Origin: Thermoplasmatota archaeon
GTDB lineage: Archaea; Thermoplasmatota; Penumbrarchaeia; JASLWR01
Assembly: GCA_030740765.1 (NCBI GenBank)
Contig: JASLWR010000007.1
Coordinates: 20,638 to 84,637, forward strand
Direction of reading: 5' to 3'
Length of the DNA stretch: 64,000 bases
Below are positions 35,986-46,074 of the stretch, piece after piece. The first letter of the stretch is position 1. Each line of letters starts with the position of its first letter. Made by a program: the position numbers and the translations under genes. The notes below the pieces were generated by a model. That model had not been told where the DNA came from. It did no database searches and saw nothing but the letters and a program-made list of their open reading frames with translations.

Positions 35986-37134
35986 TCACATGTGTTGCTT
36001 ATTCTGGATCCAGGACAACAGTCCGGGAACCATATTCATAATACGGTTCATAGGTGCGATCAACGGGTAAAAATGCTTTGAAGAAGTTTCGGAATGCCAC
36101 ATCAGTTCCTTAATAAAATAATTCATTCTCAACCTTGGATACAGCTTCTTTCGCCATGCTTTTTCATATTTCTCAAGATAGGACATCGGCTTGGACTCTT
36201 GAACATACTCTCCCGCGATCCTTCCTGCGATCCTTCCGGCTACCATGGCATTGCGGATACCGGCCCCCCCCACCGAATTTACCATGGAGGCCGCATCTCC
36301 CACCAGCATCACGTTTTTCCAAACCGTTCTCGTGGGAGGAAGTGTGACAGGTAGACATCCCGCGGTGAAACTCTCTTTATGGGCTCCCGGAATCCTTTTT
36401 TCGATAAACCTGTCTAGAGCCGGCCTTAAAAACGTTCTCGTACCACCCAAGGTTCCTATACCGACATTGGCAGTATCGTTCCCTTTTGGAAGTATCCACG
36501 CGTACCCTTGGGTTCCTTCCTCACCGGCAAAGAATTGGCCCATGCTCTGGTCGATGTTTTTCGATCGAACTATGTATTTCATTGCTCGGCCGAGATCGCG
36601 TATAGCAGGTGCCCGGACCATCCCCATGGATTTTCCGATTGTGCTCTTGACACCGTCGGCGGCAATAATCACCTTTGCCCGGACCTGTTCACCGTTCTTC
36701 AGTACTACGCCTCCAAACGACAAGTCGTTATTTGTCTCGTGCGTTGAGGTAGAAGTTTCACCAGGGTCGGTTACCCCCCGGACAGTTGTATTCATCCGGA
36801 TCTCAGCTCCCTCATCCATGGCCATTTCCACGAGATGTTTCTCGAAAATGTCCCTGTGCAGCGTGACAAGCTTAATACCGTGAAAATCCAAAATCTTTCC
36901 TTCGGGAAATACTATTCTCGTGATACCCATCTGATGTGCGACCCATGGACCGTCGGAATCAAGAGAGAACTCAGGAAAGGTGCTACCGGAAGTAAGCTCA
37001 CCGCATACCACGGGTACTCCAACCTCCCTGCGTCTGTCCAATAAAAGCGTCGAAGCTCCCGACATGGCCGCATACCTCGCTGCGGTAGCCCCTCCTGGCC
37101 CCGCTCCGACCACTACGACATCAAACGTTTTCAT
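35986..37134 (-). CDS. Geranylgeranyl reductase family FAD-dependent oxidoreductase
   Basis: MKTFDVVVVGAGPGGATAARYAAMSGASTLLLDRRREVGVPVVCGE; VMLVGDAASMVNSVGGAGIRNAMVAGRIAG. Confidence 0.85.
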   Translation of the reverse strand: MKTFDVVVVGAGPGGATAARYAAMSGASTLLLDRRREVGVPVVCGELTSGSTFPEFSLDSDGPWVAHQMGITRIVFPEGKILDFHGIKLVTLHRDIFEKHLVEMAMDEGAEIRMNTTVRGVTDPGETSTSTHETNNDLSFGGVVLKNGEQVRAKVIIAADGVKSTIGKSMGMVRAPAIRDLGRAMKYIVRSKNIDQSMGQFFAGEEGTQGYAWILPKGNDTANVGIGTLGGTRTFLRPALDRFIEKRIPGAHKESFTAGCLPVTLPPTRTVWKNVMLVGDAASMVNSVGGAGIRNAMVAGRIAGRIAGEYVQESKPMSYLEKYEKAWRKKLYPRLRMNYFIKELMWHSETSSKHFYPLIAPMNRIMNMVPGLLSWIQNKQHM

Positions 37135-37163
37135 ATACAGGCATCTCCAGAACTTTTCTTTAT

Positions 37164-40100
37164 TTATATATCAATTCTGAATTCGTCCGTTTCTCCGGAT
37201 TTCCCATCTTCAACCTTTTGGGTTAGTGCCAACGTATCTTTCTGCATAATATCCCCCTGAGGCGCTAGGCTCCTATCTGCAGTGGGCACTAATTCCGGCG
37301 ATAGCGAATCAACTCTGAAAAGGTTCTTAACCGACATGCAATCTGCCCCGCACTCGGGGCAATTCCCGAGCCTTACCGCACATGCCTCGTGATACTGGAC
37401 ACCGCATTTGCAGTTCAATACCGGGAGGCTGGGCTTTATAACACCCAGGCATATTTTGCATAGTATTGCCTCAGTCGTACCGGTGATCATCGCTCCATCA
37501 CCGGTGGGTACATCCTCCTTATGAGAATCAGGAGGCGAAAGAAAAATTGTACCCTGGCATTTGGGGCATTCCCCTATTCGTTCGGCACAGGACGGATGAA
37601 ATATCTTACCGCAGTTGCATGTTATTATATCCAGGCCCGGCTTAACAACTCCCATGCATATTCCACACATTATCGCCTCGGTTGCAGTGGATCGCCTGGG
37701 GCCTGTCGATTTTTCCTCCTTTTCCTCCGGCACAACGTCCGCAACGAGAGATACCCCGCATTTGGGACAAGTCTCCACCCTTTCACCGCAGGACCGGTGC
37801 AACTTGCTACCACAGGAGCAGGTCATTATTTCAAGTCCGGGTTTCACAACACCCATGCAAATAGCGCACATTATCGCCTCGGTGGCAGTTGAGATGGCTG
37901 GAAGACCTGCAGGTGATTCCAAAGGAGGCTCCTCTGGGGGTTCTTCAGGCTCTTCTTCGGGTATACGGTCAGCCATGATGGATTCCAGCATTGTATCCAA
38001 ACCTTCGAGACCGTCTTCGCTGCCGTCCCATACCTTCAATCTATACTTGTACTTCTCCCATAATCGTATGAGGAGAAATCTTATCTTTTCCCGAAGTTCA
38101 GGTGGAGCAGTGCCATGGAAAACGACAGCCAGATACATACCCACACCACGTTCGAGGAAAATGGTCATCTTACCGTATTGAAGGGTCTTGAGCGCACCGG
38201 AATCCTCTTTAAACGAATCCTTTATGAAATCCGTTATTGCGGTCAGCATCCCGCTCATGATATCCTCATCCATATTCTCCCGCAGCTGTGTTTCGAAGGA
38301 TACCGATTTGATTAGACGGCCATCAACATACACCAAAAAGAGATCGCTTATGCCAAATCCCGTATCGACGCCTATTATCTGGGGACCATGGGCTCCTTGT
38401 TGAGGGGCCGGCGGTGACGAAGTTTTGGTCATGGATACCTGATTCTCAGCACTCCTTTGGTGGTTCGTTGCAGTATCGGAGGCCGTGGGTACCGGCACGG
38501 TCGTAGTGGTGGCTCCCGTTGAGGACATCATGGTTTGAGATGGCTGTATATCAGAAGGAATGGCGGATTGTGTCGGGTGTGAAGAGGATTCCGGCTTAGA
38601 CGATAAGGGAGGAATCCCAACCCCTGCATGAGACCGTGTTTCACTTCTGCGCGCGTAGGAGTGTTTGACGCTTGGTGCGAATTTCGCCGTATTATCGAAG
38701 CTGCTTGGTGCTTGACCTTTTATCGGCTCCATTTGGATATTATTGAGCACTGGTTCAACTTGTTTAGCATTTGCTGTTCCACCCGGAATCGCCCTCTTTT
38801 CTTTCGATCGTTTCTGTTTTTTCATCAATACGATTATTATGATTATGACTCCGACAATAAGTGCCAGGGAACCTAGAATAATATATATAAAAATACTATC
38901 TGAAGTTTCTTTGACAGTGTTAGCATTGCCTTGGTCCGTATCGTCATCTGAATCCTGCGGTTTTGGAAGAATGTCCACCCGAAATGTAATTTTATTTACG
39001 CCCCCAGCGTGATGGGCTTCTATGCTAAGATTGTATTCCCCAGGATTGAGAGAGGAAGTATTGTAAATACTGACCTGAACCCTCTTGCTTTCTCCGGGGG
39101 AAAGTACGACACTATTGGTAATATCCGCGAATCCCTTTATGATACCTTCTATGAACAAATTTGCCTTGACGGGAAGATTGCCGTTATTTACAAGAGTAAT
39201 ATTGAAATCCGATCCGGCACCATAAGGAACCTTCACCAACGAAAAGTTCGATTCGATGGAGACTTTATATACCGGTTGAAAACCCGTGTCGATGGTAAAA
39301 GAATTTATACCGCTTGAACACCGCCCCTCGTTTTTACCCGATATGGGAATGACCGTCCAGTGGTAAATCAATCCAACCGAAAGGTCTGTCAATAGATGGG
39401 ATGTTTCAGTTATAGTGGCGATCTCGATCATATTATCTTTTGATGGACCCAGGAGGATGCGGTACCGAAGGGTATCTCGGGCCGACTCGGTACTTTCCCA
39501 AGTCAGTGTCACCTCCGTTTTATTATATACCATGCCGCTCAAAGGAGAAAGAAGATTTACTTTTGGGAACTCTAATTCCTCGTCCACGGTAAAACTATAG
39601 ATACCGTTGCTGCACTCTCCAGATAGCTTCCCGTCGTGAGGCAGAACGTACCAGTAATAGGTTAAACCGGATCCCAGTCCTCTTATTGTTATACCTCTTG
39701 GAATATTGGTCCTGAAAATACCGGGATCCTTGTTCTGATCCATGTAAAGATCGTAACGTAACTCCTCCAGGCCATTGTCCGGATCATATGCTTCGAATGA
39801 AAATGTAACATCCACATCTCCCGATACTGCCTCGTCTGCGGGGGATATTAAACTGACAAGTGGGGCATCATTCACCGCAATAACCGTAACGGGTATGGAC
39901 ATATTTTGCGCGGACCTGGAAGGGGTTGAAATGTTACGAATATATACTTCGAGGCTTGTTTCGCCAAAAAAATCATTACTCGGAATTATTGTTATGCGAA
40001 GATCCTTCTCAAGGCGAATCGAAATGAGATTCGTGGACGGGCTCACGAACGGGTCGATAGGATTCCCGTCGCCATCGAAAATGTATTCTATTAGTGACCA

Positions 40101-43100
40101 ATCCGTCGTATAATTTGCGTCCTCCTGAAGCACGATGGGCGGGGGTGTCGAGATCCACACAGGCGGATCATCTTCATTAATCACTCTTATAAAAAATTGA
40201 TTAGACCGGGTTTCCAATCCGTAGATGTTTTTAGAAATTACTGACAGGGATATATTCCCAGAGTAGTTCTCGGAAAGTTCTGCGATGTGGAGTTCATCTT
40301 CGATAAGTTCAAGAATCAGGTTCGTGTTGTCCGAAATATTCTCCAAAGTGTACTGAGATGGCTCGATTTTATGATACCTGTCATAAAAATGTTTTGACAA
40401 ATTCAATAATCGGCTTTCTGTGGTTTCCTCGGGGATAACAATGTCATTTATATCTACCAGATATCGAGGAGATTCCGCTAGTGACCAGTTCAAGGCCCAA
40501 TCAAAGAGGACTGGAGACAGTTGTCGGTTTGATATAAAATTTGCTTTCAGGTAAATTATCCCATGTTCGCGGGCGTTTATGGATCCCGCAAGATCCAATT
40601 CAGCGGTGTCTAGATCGGTTATTTCACTCAACAATATCTCTTCGGTGACCGCATCGTGTATGGATATGTTCAAGAAGGTGTTCTCCGGGACCGAGCGATG
40701 GATTCGCAAGGTAGACCATGTAAAGGTGGAGGGTAAATATACGAGATTTGAAAGTAGGCTGACATTCGAATATTCATTTGGTGGCATAGCCCTTCCACCA
40801 GAAATTGAAATCCCCACAAGATAATCATTCATAATCTCCTCTTGAGTACGGGCAACATTGCTTAAACGGACCTCGTCGATCTCACCACCAAAATAGTACC
40901 TCGACTCAGATCCGGTCATTCTCCCGATGGAAAAATGTGACTGGCTCACCGTGGTGGGTCTGTCTCGAACATCCTTTTTTGCACGCATCACACCGTCCAC
41001 CCAAAGGCTCATTTCCACGCCGGCATATCTCGCAGCAACGTGATGCCATGTCCCGATTAAAAACGGGGATTGCCATTCCACCGTATCACCATTCGCAGCG
41101 CTGTCAAGGAAATGAATATTGAATATATACCTAATATAATTTGAGGAATTGACACTTGTCTGGAGATTATAGGATCCAATTTGGACGTCTCTTCCCTTGC
41201 TTGCTATTGTTCCTATATTGCGCCAATCCTCCTCAAGGTAAGGAGCCATACGCCTTGTCCAAGCGCCTATTGTGAAATTACCCACATTCCGCAAACTAGG
41301 CTTGTTGAGTATTTCCACGTAGTTGGTACTCCCGTTGAATTTCAGTCCTCCTGCGAACCTTCCAATAACTCGATTCCCGGGATTCATATTCTTCATCGTA
41401 CCGTTATTCCCCAGACCGCTTTCATCGATTATCGCATTTCCGTTCACCTCGTTGAAATGCCACAGCCCCACGGTGTTCATATCAGTACTACCTTCCACGC
41501 CCCCGCTGCACATACCCTTACCGGTAAAGCTATCCCTCCATGTTAATGAATCCACCCACTGTACTCCCCACGATTCCATGAAAGGTGCTACCCGTGGAGT
41601 GCTGAAAAAAAACGCTCTCACGCTTATGGAACCTACATTCATCTCGTTCAAATGACTAAGGTTGATATTGGAATCCGTGAGATTCTCGAATTTATTAATT
41701 ACTGAACCTGTATCGGTGTCATAAAGGGTTAATTTAACGTTTGTGCCAATTGGTTCCGACTTAATCACGGAAAGAACATCCCAGTACATATTGTCGGGAA
41801 GTATGACTGGAATCGATGTGATAGATGCTAAAAGCCCTTGTACCTCCACGCCGTAATTTATTGAAGTAGATACTGAATATTTTCGAATGAACCAGTAATC
41901 GAACTGCCACTCGCAGCCTCCGTTACCTGGGTGATTTCCCCATTTAAGATGGGTTGGCGGCAGCCAGGAAAAGTTACCCCCGGCACTGTCCACCTGTTGT
42001 AGGAAATAATATCGCGAGACCGCAGGCGACGATACGTTAGCTAACCCGTTTATCTCATCAGCGGCAAGGAGGCTTCCGTTTGTGAGATCCCTCCATTCAT
42101 ACGCAACTCTTTCGGAGCGATAATATATCTTCAAAGATAGATCGTGGTCTGGGTTCGGCTTTGGGACGTACTTGAACGGCGTTACAGATGAGTTCGGCCC
42201 ATTATTGATACTCAGACGTATTGGTATCAATGAATCGTTTGCGCCGTCACTCTCTTTCATGCTCCACTGCACCAGACAGTGGTCCACCTCGTCCCAAAGA
42301 CTGCTGCGATTGGAGGACCAGCCCATGACGGCCCAATCCCATGCTCCTTTGTTCCAGCTCTTAATACTGAATTGCGTGTTAAGGATCCGATCATCGGATT
42401 GAGAAGTCGTGTTCTCCCAGTATGTGTGATGATTGTTGTCTATGTCGGGAGTCCCGTAGATCCAGTTTCCCGTGTTGTCAGTGACCCAGTGATCGAAATA
42501 AGAAAAGACCTTAGTACCGTTGGAAGCGGGATTGGCGTGAGGATTCCCGTAGATCAGCCATATCTGAGAAATTCCGAGAGACATACTTGTTATGTTCACC
42601 CATATCTTGCTAACGCCGCTGGAGTTCCACTCCTCGATCCAGTAATTCAAATTATTTTCGTCACTATCCTTGAAACGGATATCGTCCCCCCGAGGATTCG
42701 CCTTCGAATAATCGAAATTGGCCGGCTCCAGTGTTAGGTTAAGTGGGTAATTACTGAAAGGCCCACCATTGCTGGTGATCGTTAACGGTTTTTTAAACAT
42801 CCATAAATCATTATTCACTTTACCGCCGCTTACATTCACATTTTGCTGTTGAGAGATCCCGCTCGTATCATCGAAATCGTCGAACCACGAGCCACCCATT
42901 TCGTCATTTTCAATCTGAACAAGGGATCTTGAAGTTTTGTCGGTAGAACGGGTATCGTTCCCTTGATCAAGAGTGACCGTCTCCATGGTCTCGAACGGAA
43001 CGAGGGATAAGGACGGTATTGTCGAGATGTCGGATTGTCGGATATTTCCTTTGGAATAGAGGTGGAACCCTCCCATTACCTGCAAGTAAAGTAGAAAGAT

Positions 43101-43127
43101 AATCCATACCGATAATATCCTTTTCAT
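37164..43127 (-). CDS. Giant membrane protein: DUF2341, LamG-like, FN3-like ectodomain, TM, longin/roadblock-like segment, three RING-like fingers
   Basis: 1987 aa; FKKPLTITSNGGPFSNYPLNLTL..IWLIYGNPHA (DUF2341), GLWHFNEVNGNAIIDESGLGNNGTMKN..FNGSTNYVEI (LamG), FN3-like repeats, TM IFIYIILGSLALIVGVIIIIIVLM, LFLVYVDGRLIKSVSFE..DIMSGMLTAITDFIKDSF, three C4HC3 fingers. Confidence 0.8.
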   Translation of the reverse strand: MKRILSVWIIFLLYLQVMGGFHLYSKGNIRQSDISTIPSLSLVPFETMETVTLDQGNDTRSTDKTSRSLVQIENDEMGGSWFDDFDDTSGISQQQNVNVSGGKVNNDLWMFKKPLTITSNGGPFSNYPLNLTLEPANFDYSKANPRGDDIRFKDSDENNLNYWIEEWNSSGVSKIWVNITSMSLGISQIWLIYGNPHANPASNGTKVFSYFDHWVTDNTGNWIYGTPDIDNNHHTYWENTTSQSDDRILNTQFSIKSWNKGAWDWAVMGWSSNRSSLWDEVDHCLVQWSMKESDGANDSLIPIRLSINNGPNSSVTPFKYVPKPNPDHDLSLKIYYRSERVAYEWRDLTNGSLLAADEINGLANVSSPAVSRYYFLQQVDSAGGNFSWLPPTHLKWGNHPGNGGCEWQFDYWFIRKYSVSTSINYGVEVQGLLASITSIPVILPDNMYWDVLSVIKSEPIGTNVKLTLYDTDTGSVINKFENLTDSNINLSHLNEMNVGSISVRAFFFSTPRVAPFMESWGVQWVDSLTWRDSFTGKGMCSGGVEGSTDMNTVGLWHFNEVNGNAIIDESGLGNNGTMKNMNPGNRVIGRFAGGLKFNGSTNYVEILNKPSLRNVGNFTIGAWTRRMAPYLEEDWRNIGTIASKGRDVQIGSYNLQTSVNSSNYIRYIFNIHFLDSAANGDTVEWQSPFLIGTWHHVAARYAGVEMSLWVDGVMRAKKDVRDRPTTVSQSHFSIGRMTGSESRYYFGGEIDEVRLSNVARTQEEIMNDYLVGISISGGRAMPPNEYSNVSLLSNLVYLPSTFTWSTLRIHRSVPENTFLNISIHDAVTEEILLSEITDLDTAELDLAGSINAREHGIIYLKANFISNRQLSPVLFDWALNWSLAESPRYLVDINDIVIPEETTESRLLNLSKHFYDRYHKIEPSQYTLENISDNTNLILELIEDELHIAELSENYSGNISLSVISKNIYGLETRSNQFFIRVINEDDPPVWISTPPPIVLQEDANYTTDWSLIEYIFDGDGNPIDPFVSPSTNLISIRLEKDLRITIIPSNDFFGETSLEVYIRNISTPSRSAQNMSIPVTVIAVNDAPLVSLISPADEAVSGDVDVTFSFEAYDPDNGLEELRYDLYMDQNKDPGIFRTNIPRGITIRGLGSGLTYYWYVLPHDGKLSGECSNGIYSFTVDEELEFPKVNLLSPLSGMVYNKTEVTLTWESTESARDTLRYRILLGPSKDNMIEIATITETSHLLTDLSVGLIYHWTVIPISGKNEGRCSSGINSFTIDTGFQPVYKVSIESNFSLVKVPYGAGSDFNITLVNNGNLPVKANLFIEGIIKGFADITNSVVLSPGESKRVQVSIYNTSSLNPGEYNLSIEAHHAGGVNKITFRVDILPKPQDSDDDTDQGNANTVKETSDSIFIYIILGSLALIVGVIIIIIVLMKKQKRSKEKRAIPGGTANAKQVEPVLNNIQMEPIKGQAPSSFDNTAKFAPSVKHSYARRSETRSHAGVGIPPLSSKPESSSHPTQSAIPSDIQPSQTMMSSTGATTTTVPVPTASDTATNHQRSAENQVSMTKTSSPPAPQQGAHGPQIIGVDTGFGISDLFLVYVDGRLIKSVSFETQLRENMDEDIMSGMLTAITDFIKDSFKEDSGALKTLQYGKMTIFLERGVGMYLAVVFHGTAPPELREKIRFLLIRLWEKYKYRLKVWDGSEDGLEGLDTMLESIMADRIPEEEPEEPPEEPPLESPAGLPAISTATEAIMCAICMGVVKPGLEIMTCSCGSKLHRSCGERVETCPKCGVSLVADVVPEEKEEKSTGPRRSTATEAIMCGICMGVVKPGLDIITCNCGKIFHPSCAERIGECPKCQGTIFLSPPDSHKEDVPTGDGAMITGTTEAILCKICLGVIKPSLPVLNCKCGVQYHEACAVRLGNCPECGADCMSVKNLFRVDSLSPELVPTADRSLAPQGDIMQKDTLALTQKVEDGKSGETDEFRIDI

Positions 43128-43293
43128 CTATTCCACCGTTCCAGGGTTGAGTTCTTTATTATATACCGTTTATCCTTTATAAACTCTTCTTCCATCCCTT
43201 GTCGTGCGATTCGGTTCAAATATTATAAGAATCATTTTATTCCAAAATACTAAAATAATTTCGAGTGGTTTAACTGTTACAGGTTGTCAGACA

Positions 43294-43896
43294 ATGAGAA
43301 TTGCACTCACTACATTTGTTTTCCTGATAATGGGAATGATGGTAACTAGCTCAGGCTGTCTAGACGATGAGAAAAAAGAAAAAGAATATTTCAGTGAAAC
43401 ATATAACAAAATTTTTCTAAATTTCAAAATAGAATCGAATGAAATGAACAATACGTCTTACATAATCATTCCTGCTCCGATACAAAATGGAAAGACGCTT
43501 GAATTGTCGGCCTATCAGAATATGACCGAATTCCATAATTACAGTTATGATTACATTGACACCGAATACGGCCAGGGTATCAAGATCAGTCCGATACCAT
43601 CAGGTCAATTCTGGATATGGTTCTCCTGTGAACCTTATACTGTTACCGGGCCCTTCGATATCAAACAAAATGTCCAATTCTATAAAACCGGTTATCCAGG
43701 ATTATCTACTTGGGAAACCGATGGTGTATCAGGATATTACTGGTTCTTTGCCAGTGTAAACGTGACGGGGCTAAGCTTCAAATTCGAGTACTCGGATTGT
43801 TACTTCTTCTTCGATATGGGTATGATGAAAAATATTGACCTTTCTGGCTGGATAAAAGTAAAATTTGAAAAGATCCAGGAAGACATGGAAATGTGA
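43294..43896 (+). CDS. Putative lipoprotein, hypothetical
   Basis: Likely start ATG 43294: MRIALTTFVFLIMGMMVTSSGCLDD (lipobox-like TSSGC). Confidence 0.6.
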   Translation: MRIALTTFVFLIMGMMVTSSGCLDDEKKEKEYFSETYNKIFLNFKIESNEMNNTSYIIIPAPIQNGKTLELSAYQNMTEFHNYSYDYIDTEYGQGIKISPIPSGQFWIWFSCEPYTVTGPFDIKQNVQFYKTGYPGLSTWETDGVSGYYWFFASVNVTGLSFKFEYSDCYFFFDMGMMKNIDLSGWIKVKFEKIQEDMEM

Positions 43897-43924
43897 AATA
43901 AAAAAATTTCCTTGATCGAGTCTT

Positions 43925-44524
43925 CTACTCCCTTTCCCCGATGATCTTTGCGGGATTTCCAGCTACTACCTTGTAAGGCTGTACCGATTTCGTTACCACC
44001 GCACCGGCACCCACCACTGCCCCTTTACCTACGGTTACTCCTGGCATGATAATGCTTCTGATACCTATCCAACAGTCATCCCCGATTATGATAGGTTTTC
44101 CCTCCACCGGGCCCTGTTTCGTGAACCTGACATCCTTTCTGCGGTACTGGTGAAATCGGGTCATAAGAACTGTGAAGGCCCCGAGACCGGTGCCATTTCC
44201 CACCTTAATGTAATTCTCACCACCGCCGATGGCCCATAGAATGGAATGATGACCCACCACCACATCGTCCCCTAAAGTTACAGAGCCAGCAAAGGCGATG
44301 TTTGCCCTCAATCTTGCATTATATCCCAGCTCAACATCAGGGGGCCAACAGAAATCATACTCGGGGTAGATGAATGTAACTCCCCTCTCGATCAGAGCAG
44401 GGGGATTTCCCCGGATAGGCGCGTATCTTTTCCGCAGTCCGTGGGCGAGATCCCCCGGGAGGTTCTTGAAAAAGTTATACCACCGTATCTTTCTTGCCAG
44501 GGTGATGTCGAAATCTCTCTTCAT
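43925..44524 (-). CDS. Hexapeptide-repeat (LbH) acyltransferase
   Basis: IIGDDCWIGIRSIIMPGVTVGKGAVVGAGAVVTKSVQPYKVVAGNPAKIIGER. Confidence 0.88.
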   Translation of the reverse strand: MKRDFDITLARKIRWYNFFKNLPGDLAHGLRKRYAPIRGNPPALIERGVTFIYPEYDFCWPPDVELGYNARLRANIAFAGSVTLGDDVVVGHHSILWAIGGGENYIKVGNGTGLGAFTVLMTRFHQYRRKDVRFTKQGPVEGKPIIIGDDCWIGIRSIIMPGVTVGKGAVVGAGAVVTKSVQPYKVVAGNPAKIIGERE

Positions 44525-45765
44525 TTCATGCCTCCTGCGAGATCGCCGTATAATCTCTTCAATGCATCCAAATTCCCTTTCACCAATCCCTTTTTCTTCA
44601 GATGCTCACGATACAGAAGCAGTGCCTTCCTCTCCATACGTAGCAGACCCAATAGGGTCACCTTGTCCTGCATAATAACCTGATTTTCAGGAGAACCGTG
44701 TATCAGGTTGCAAGATTTACATCTTTGCCTGAATTCGCCCTTGATCAATTCAAGACGCAGTCGTTTGATCTCGTCGGAGTTCCACATCTCCTCTGGACAA
44801 TGGTCATTGAGTGACTTCGTAAGAGTAATACCCGCGCAGCAGACCTGAATCCTTCCATCGGCGAGGATGGTTATGGAGTTGAAAGGCTCAAGGCAATTAT
44901 ATTTTTTCAGATATTGGTTGAATTCCTTATCGTCACCATATCTCTCATCATTCAGAAACGAAAGCCTCCGCACAATGAGTTTCACATCCAAGGATTCTGC
45001 TTTCTCCTTTGCTTTCTTGAGATATCTTATAGTTCTTTCACGGTCATGGTAAATATTCTGGTCAATTAACTCTGTAAAACAGATCTGCAACGGCTGTACT
45101 CGTATCTCCCTTGCTCCGATCTCCGCACCAAATTTAACAATGTCGTCAAGTTCCACCAAAGTGTCCCGCATGGCCGTGTATGATAGGTCAATAATAGGTG
45201 TTCTTTTTTTGTTCTTTTTTTTGTATCCGGCCAACCTTTTTAAATTATTTTCGAGCTTTTCAAAAGGGACACCTCTTATTTTTTCGAACGAGCTGGTTCC
45301 GTCCACGGAAATCTCGATATAGGTTAGACCTGCATCCACTACCTCCTTTATACGGTCAGCATTCAATAGTATTCCATTTGTCGTTATAGCCGTGGAAACA
45401 CCTATATCGGTAATTTTTCGAACCATTTTGGGGAGTCGAAAATTCAGGAGTGGCTCACCTCCCCCGCACAACGGAACCAGTTCCGCCTTCTCAATGAAAG
45501 GAATCGCCCTCCTGAAAAGCTCCTTCGATATATGTTGTCCCGGTTGCGGGTCCTTTTTGTGGATAGAGTGGAAACCGCACATTATGCAGTGGAGATTGCA
45601 CTTGGAGCTTATCTCTAGCGAGACTATCTGAGGATCGGAAAAAGCGTGGCCGCTGGCTTCATCGATCATGACAGGGTATTTCTTCTCCCGCAGACCAGTT
45701 ATGGGATTTGTTACTGTTCGAATCTTCGGGGAATCTGCGGATCGTCCAATTGCTGCATTCGTCAC
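44521..45765 (-). CDS. Radical SAM/SPASM-like protein
   Basis: LEISSKCNLHCIMCGFHSI (CxxxCxxC), GGGEPLLN, IQVCCAGI..CKSCNL C-term; 4-nt overlap with the acyltransferase. Confidence 0.88.
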   Translation of the reverse strand: MTNAAIGRSADSPKIRTVTNPITGLREKKYPVMIDEASGHAFSDPQIVSLEISSKCNLHCIMCGFHSIHKKDPQPGQHISKELFRRAIPFIEKAELVPLCGGGEPLLNFRLPKMVRKITDIGVSTAITTNGILLNADRIKEVVDAGLTYIEISVDGTSSFEKIRGVPFEKLENNLKRLAGYKKKNKKRTPIIDLSYTAMRDTLVELDDIVKFGAEIGAREIRVQPLQICFTELIDQNIYHDRERTIRYLKKAKEKAESLDVKLIVRRLSFLNDERYGDDKEFNQYLKKYNCLEPFNSITILADGRIQVCCAGITLTKSLNDHCPEEMWNSDEIKRLRLELIKGEFRQRCKSCNLIHGSPENQVIMQDKVTLLGLLRMERKALLLYREHLKKKGLVKGNLDALKRLYGDLAGGMK

Positions 45766-46074
45766 GCTGGAACTCCTGTATTTTTCATATTTAGCTGTAA
45801 AATTTCAGACATCGATCCTGAAGTCGTCACCCTCTCTTTCCGAATACTCTGCCAAACACCATTTATAAGTGGTCCGAACCACCGATCCGCAAGTATAATA
45901 CTTCATAATAATGATTATCAATCTGCCCTTTAATAGTTAATATTTTTGGCCAGGTTGTTTCCAGCCAATAATACCAAGGACATCTTCGCAAGATTATCGC
46001 ACGTAATCGGCGACAAAAGGCTTATAGCAAAAGAGGAGATTATCAAGTACTATTAGTAAAAAGGTGGTATTAAA

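Noticed and set aside
45906-45920. Quasi-palindrome TAATAATGATTATCA resembling a Fur/DtxR-type box
   Set aside because: Short, AT-rich, single site, and flanking genes have no obvious iron link; could be chance.
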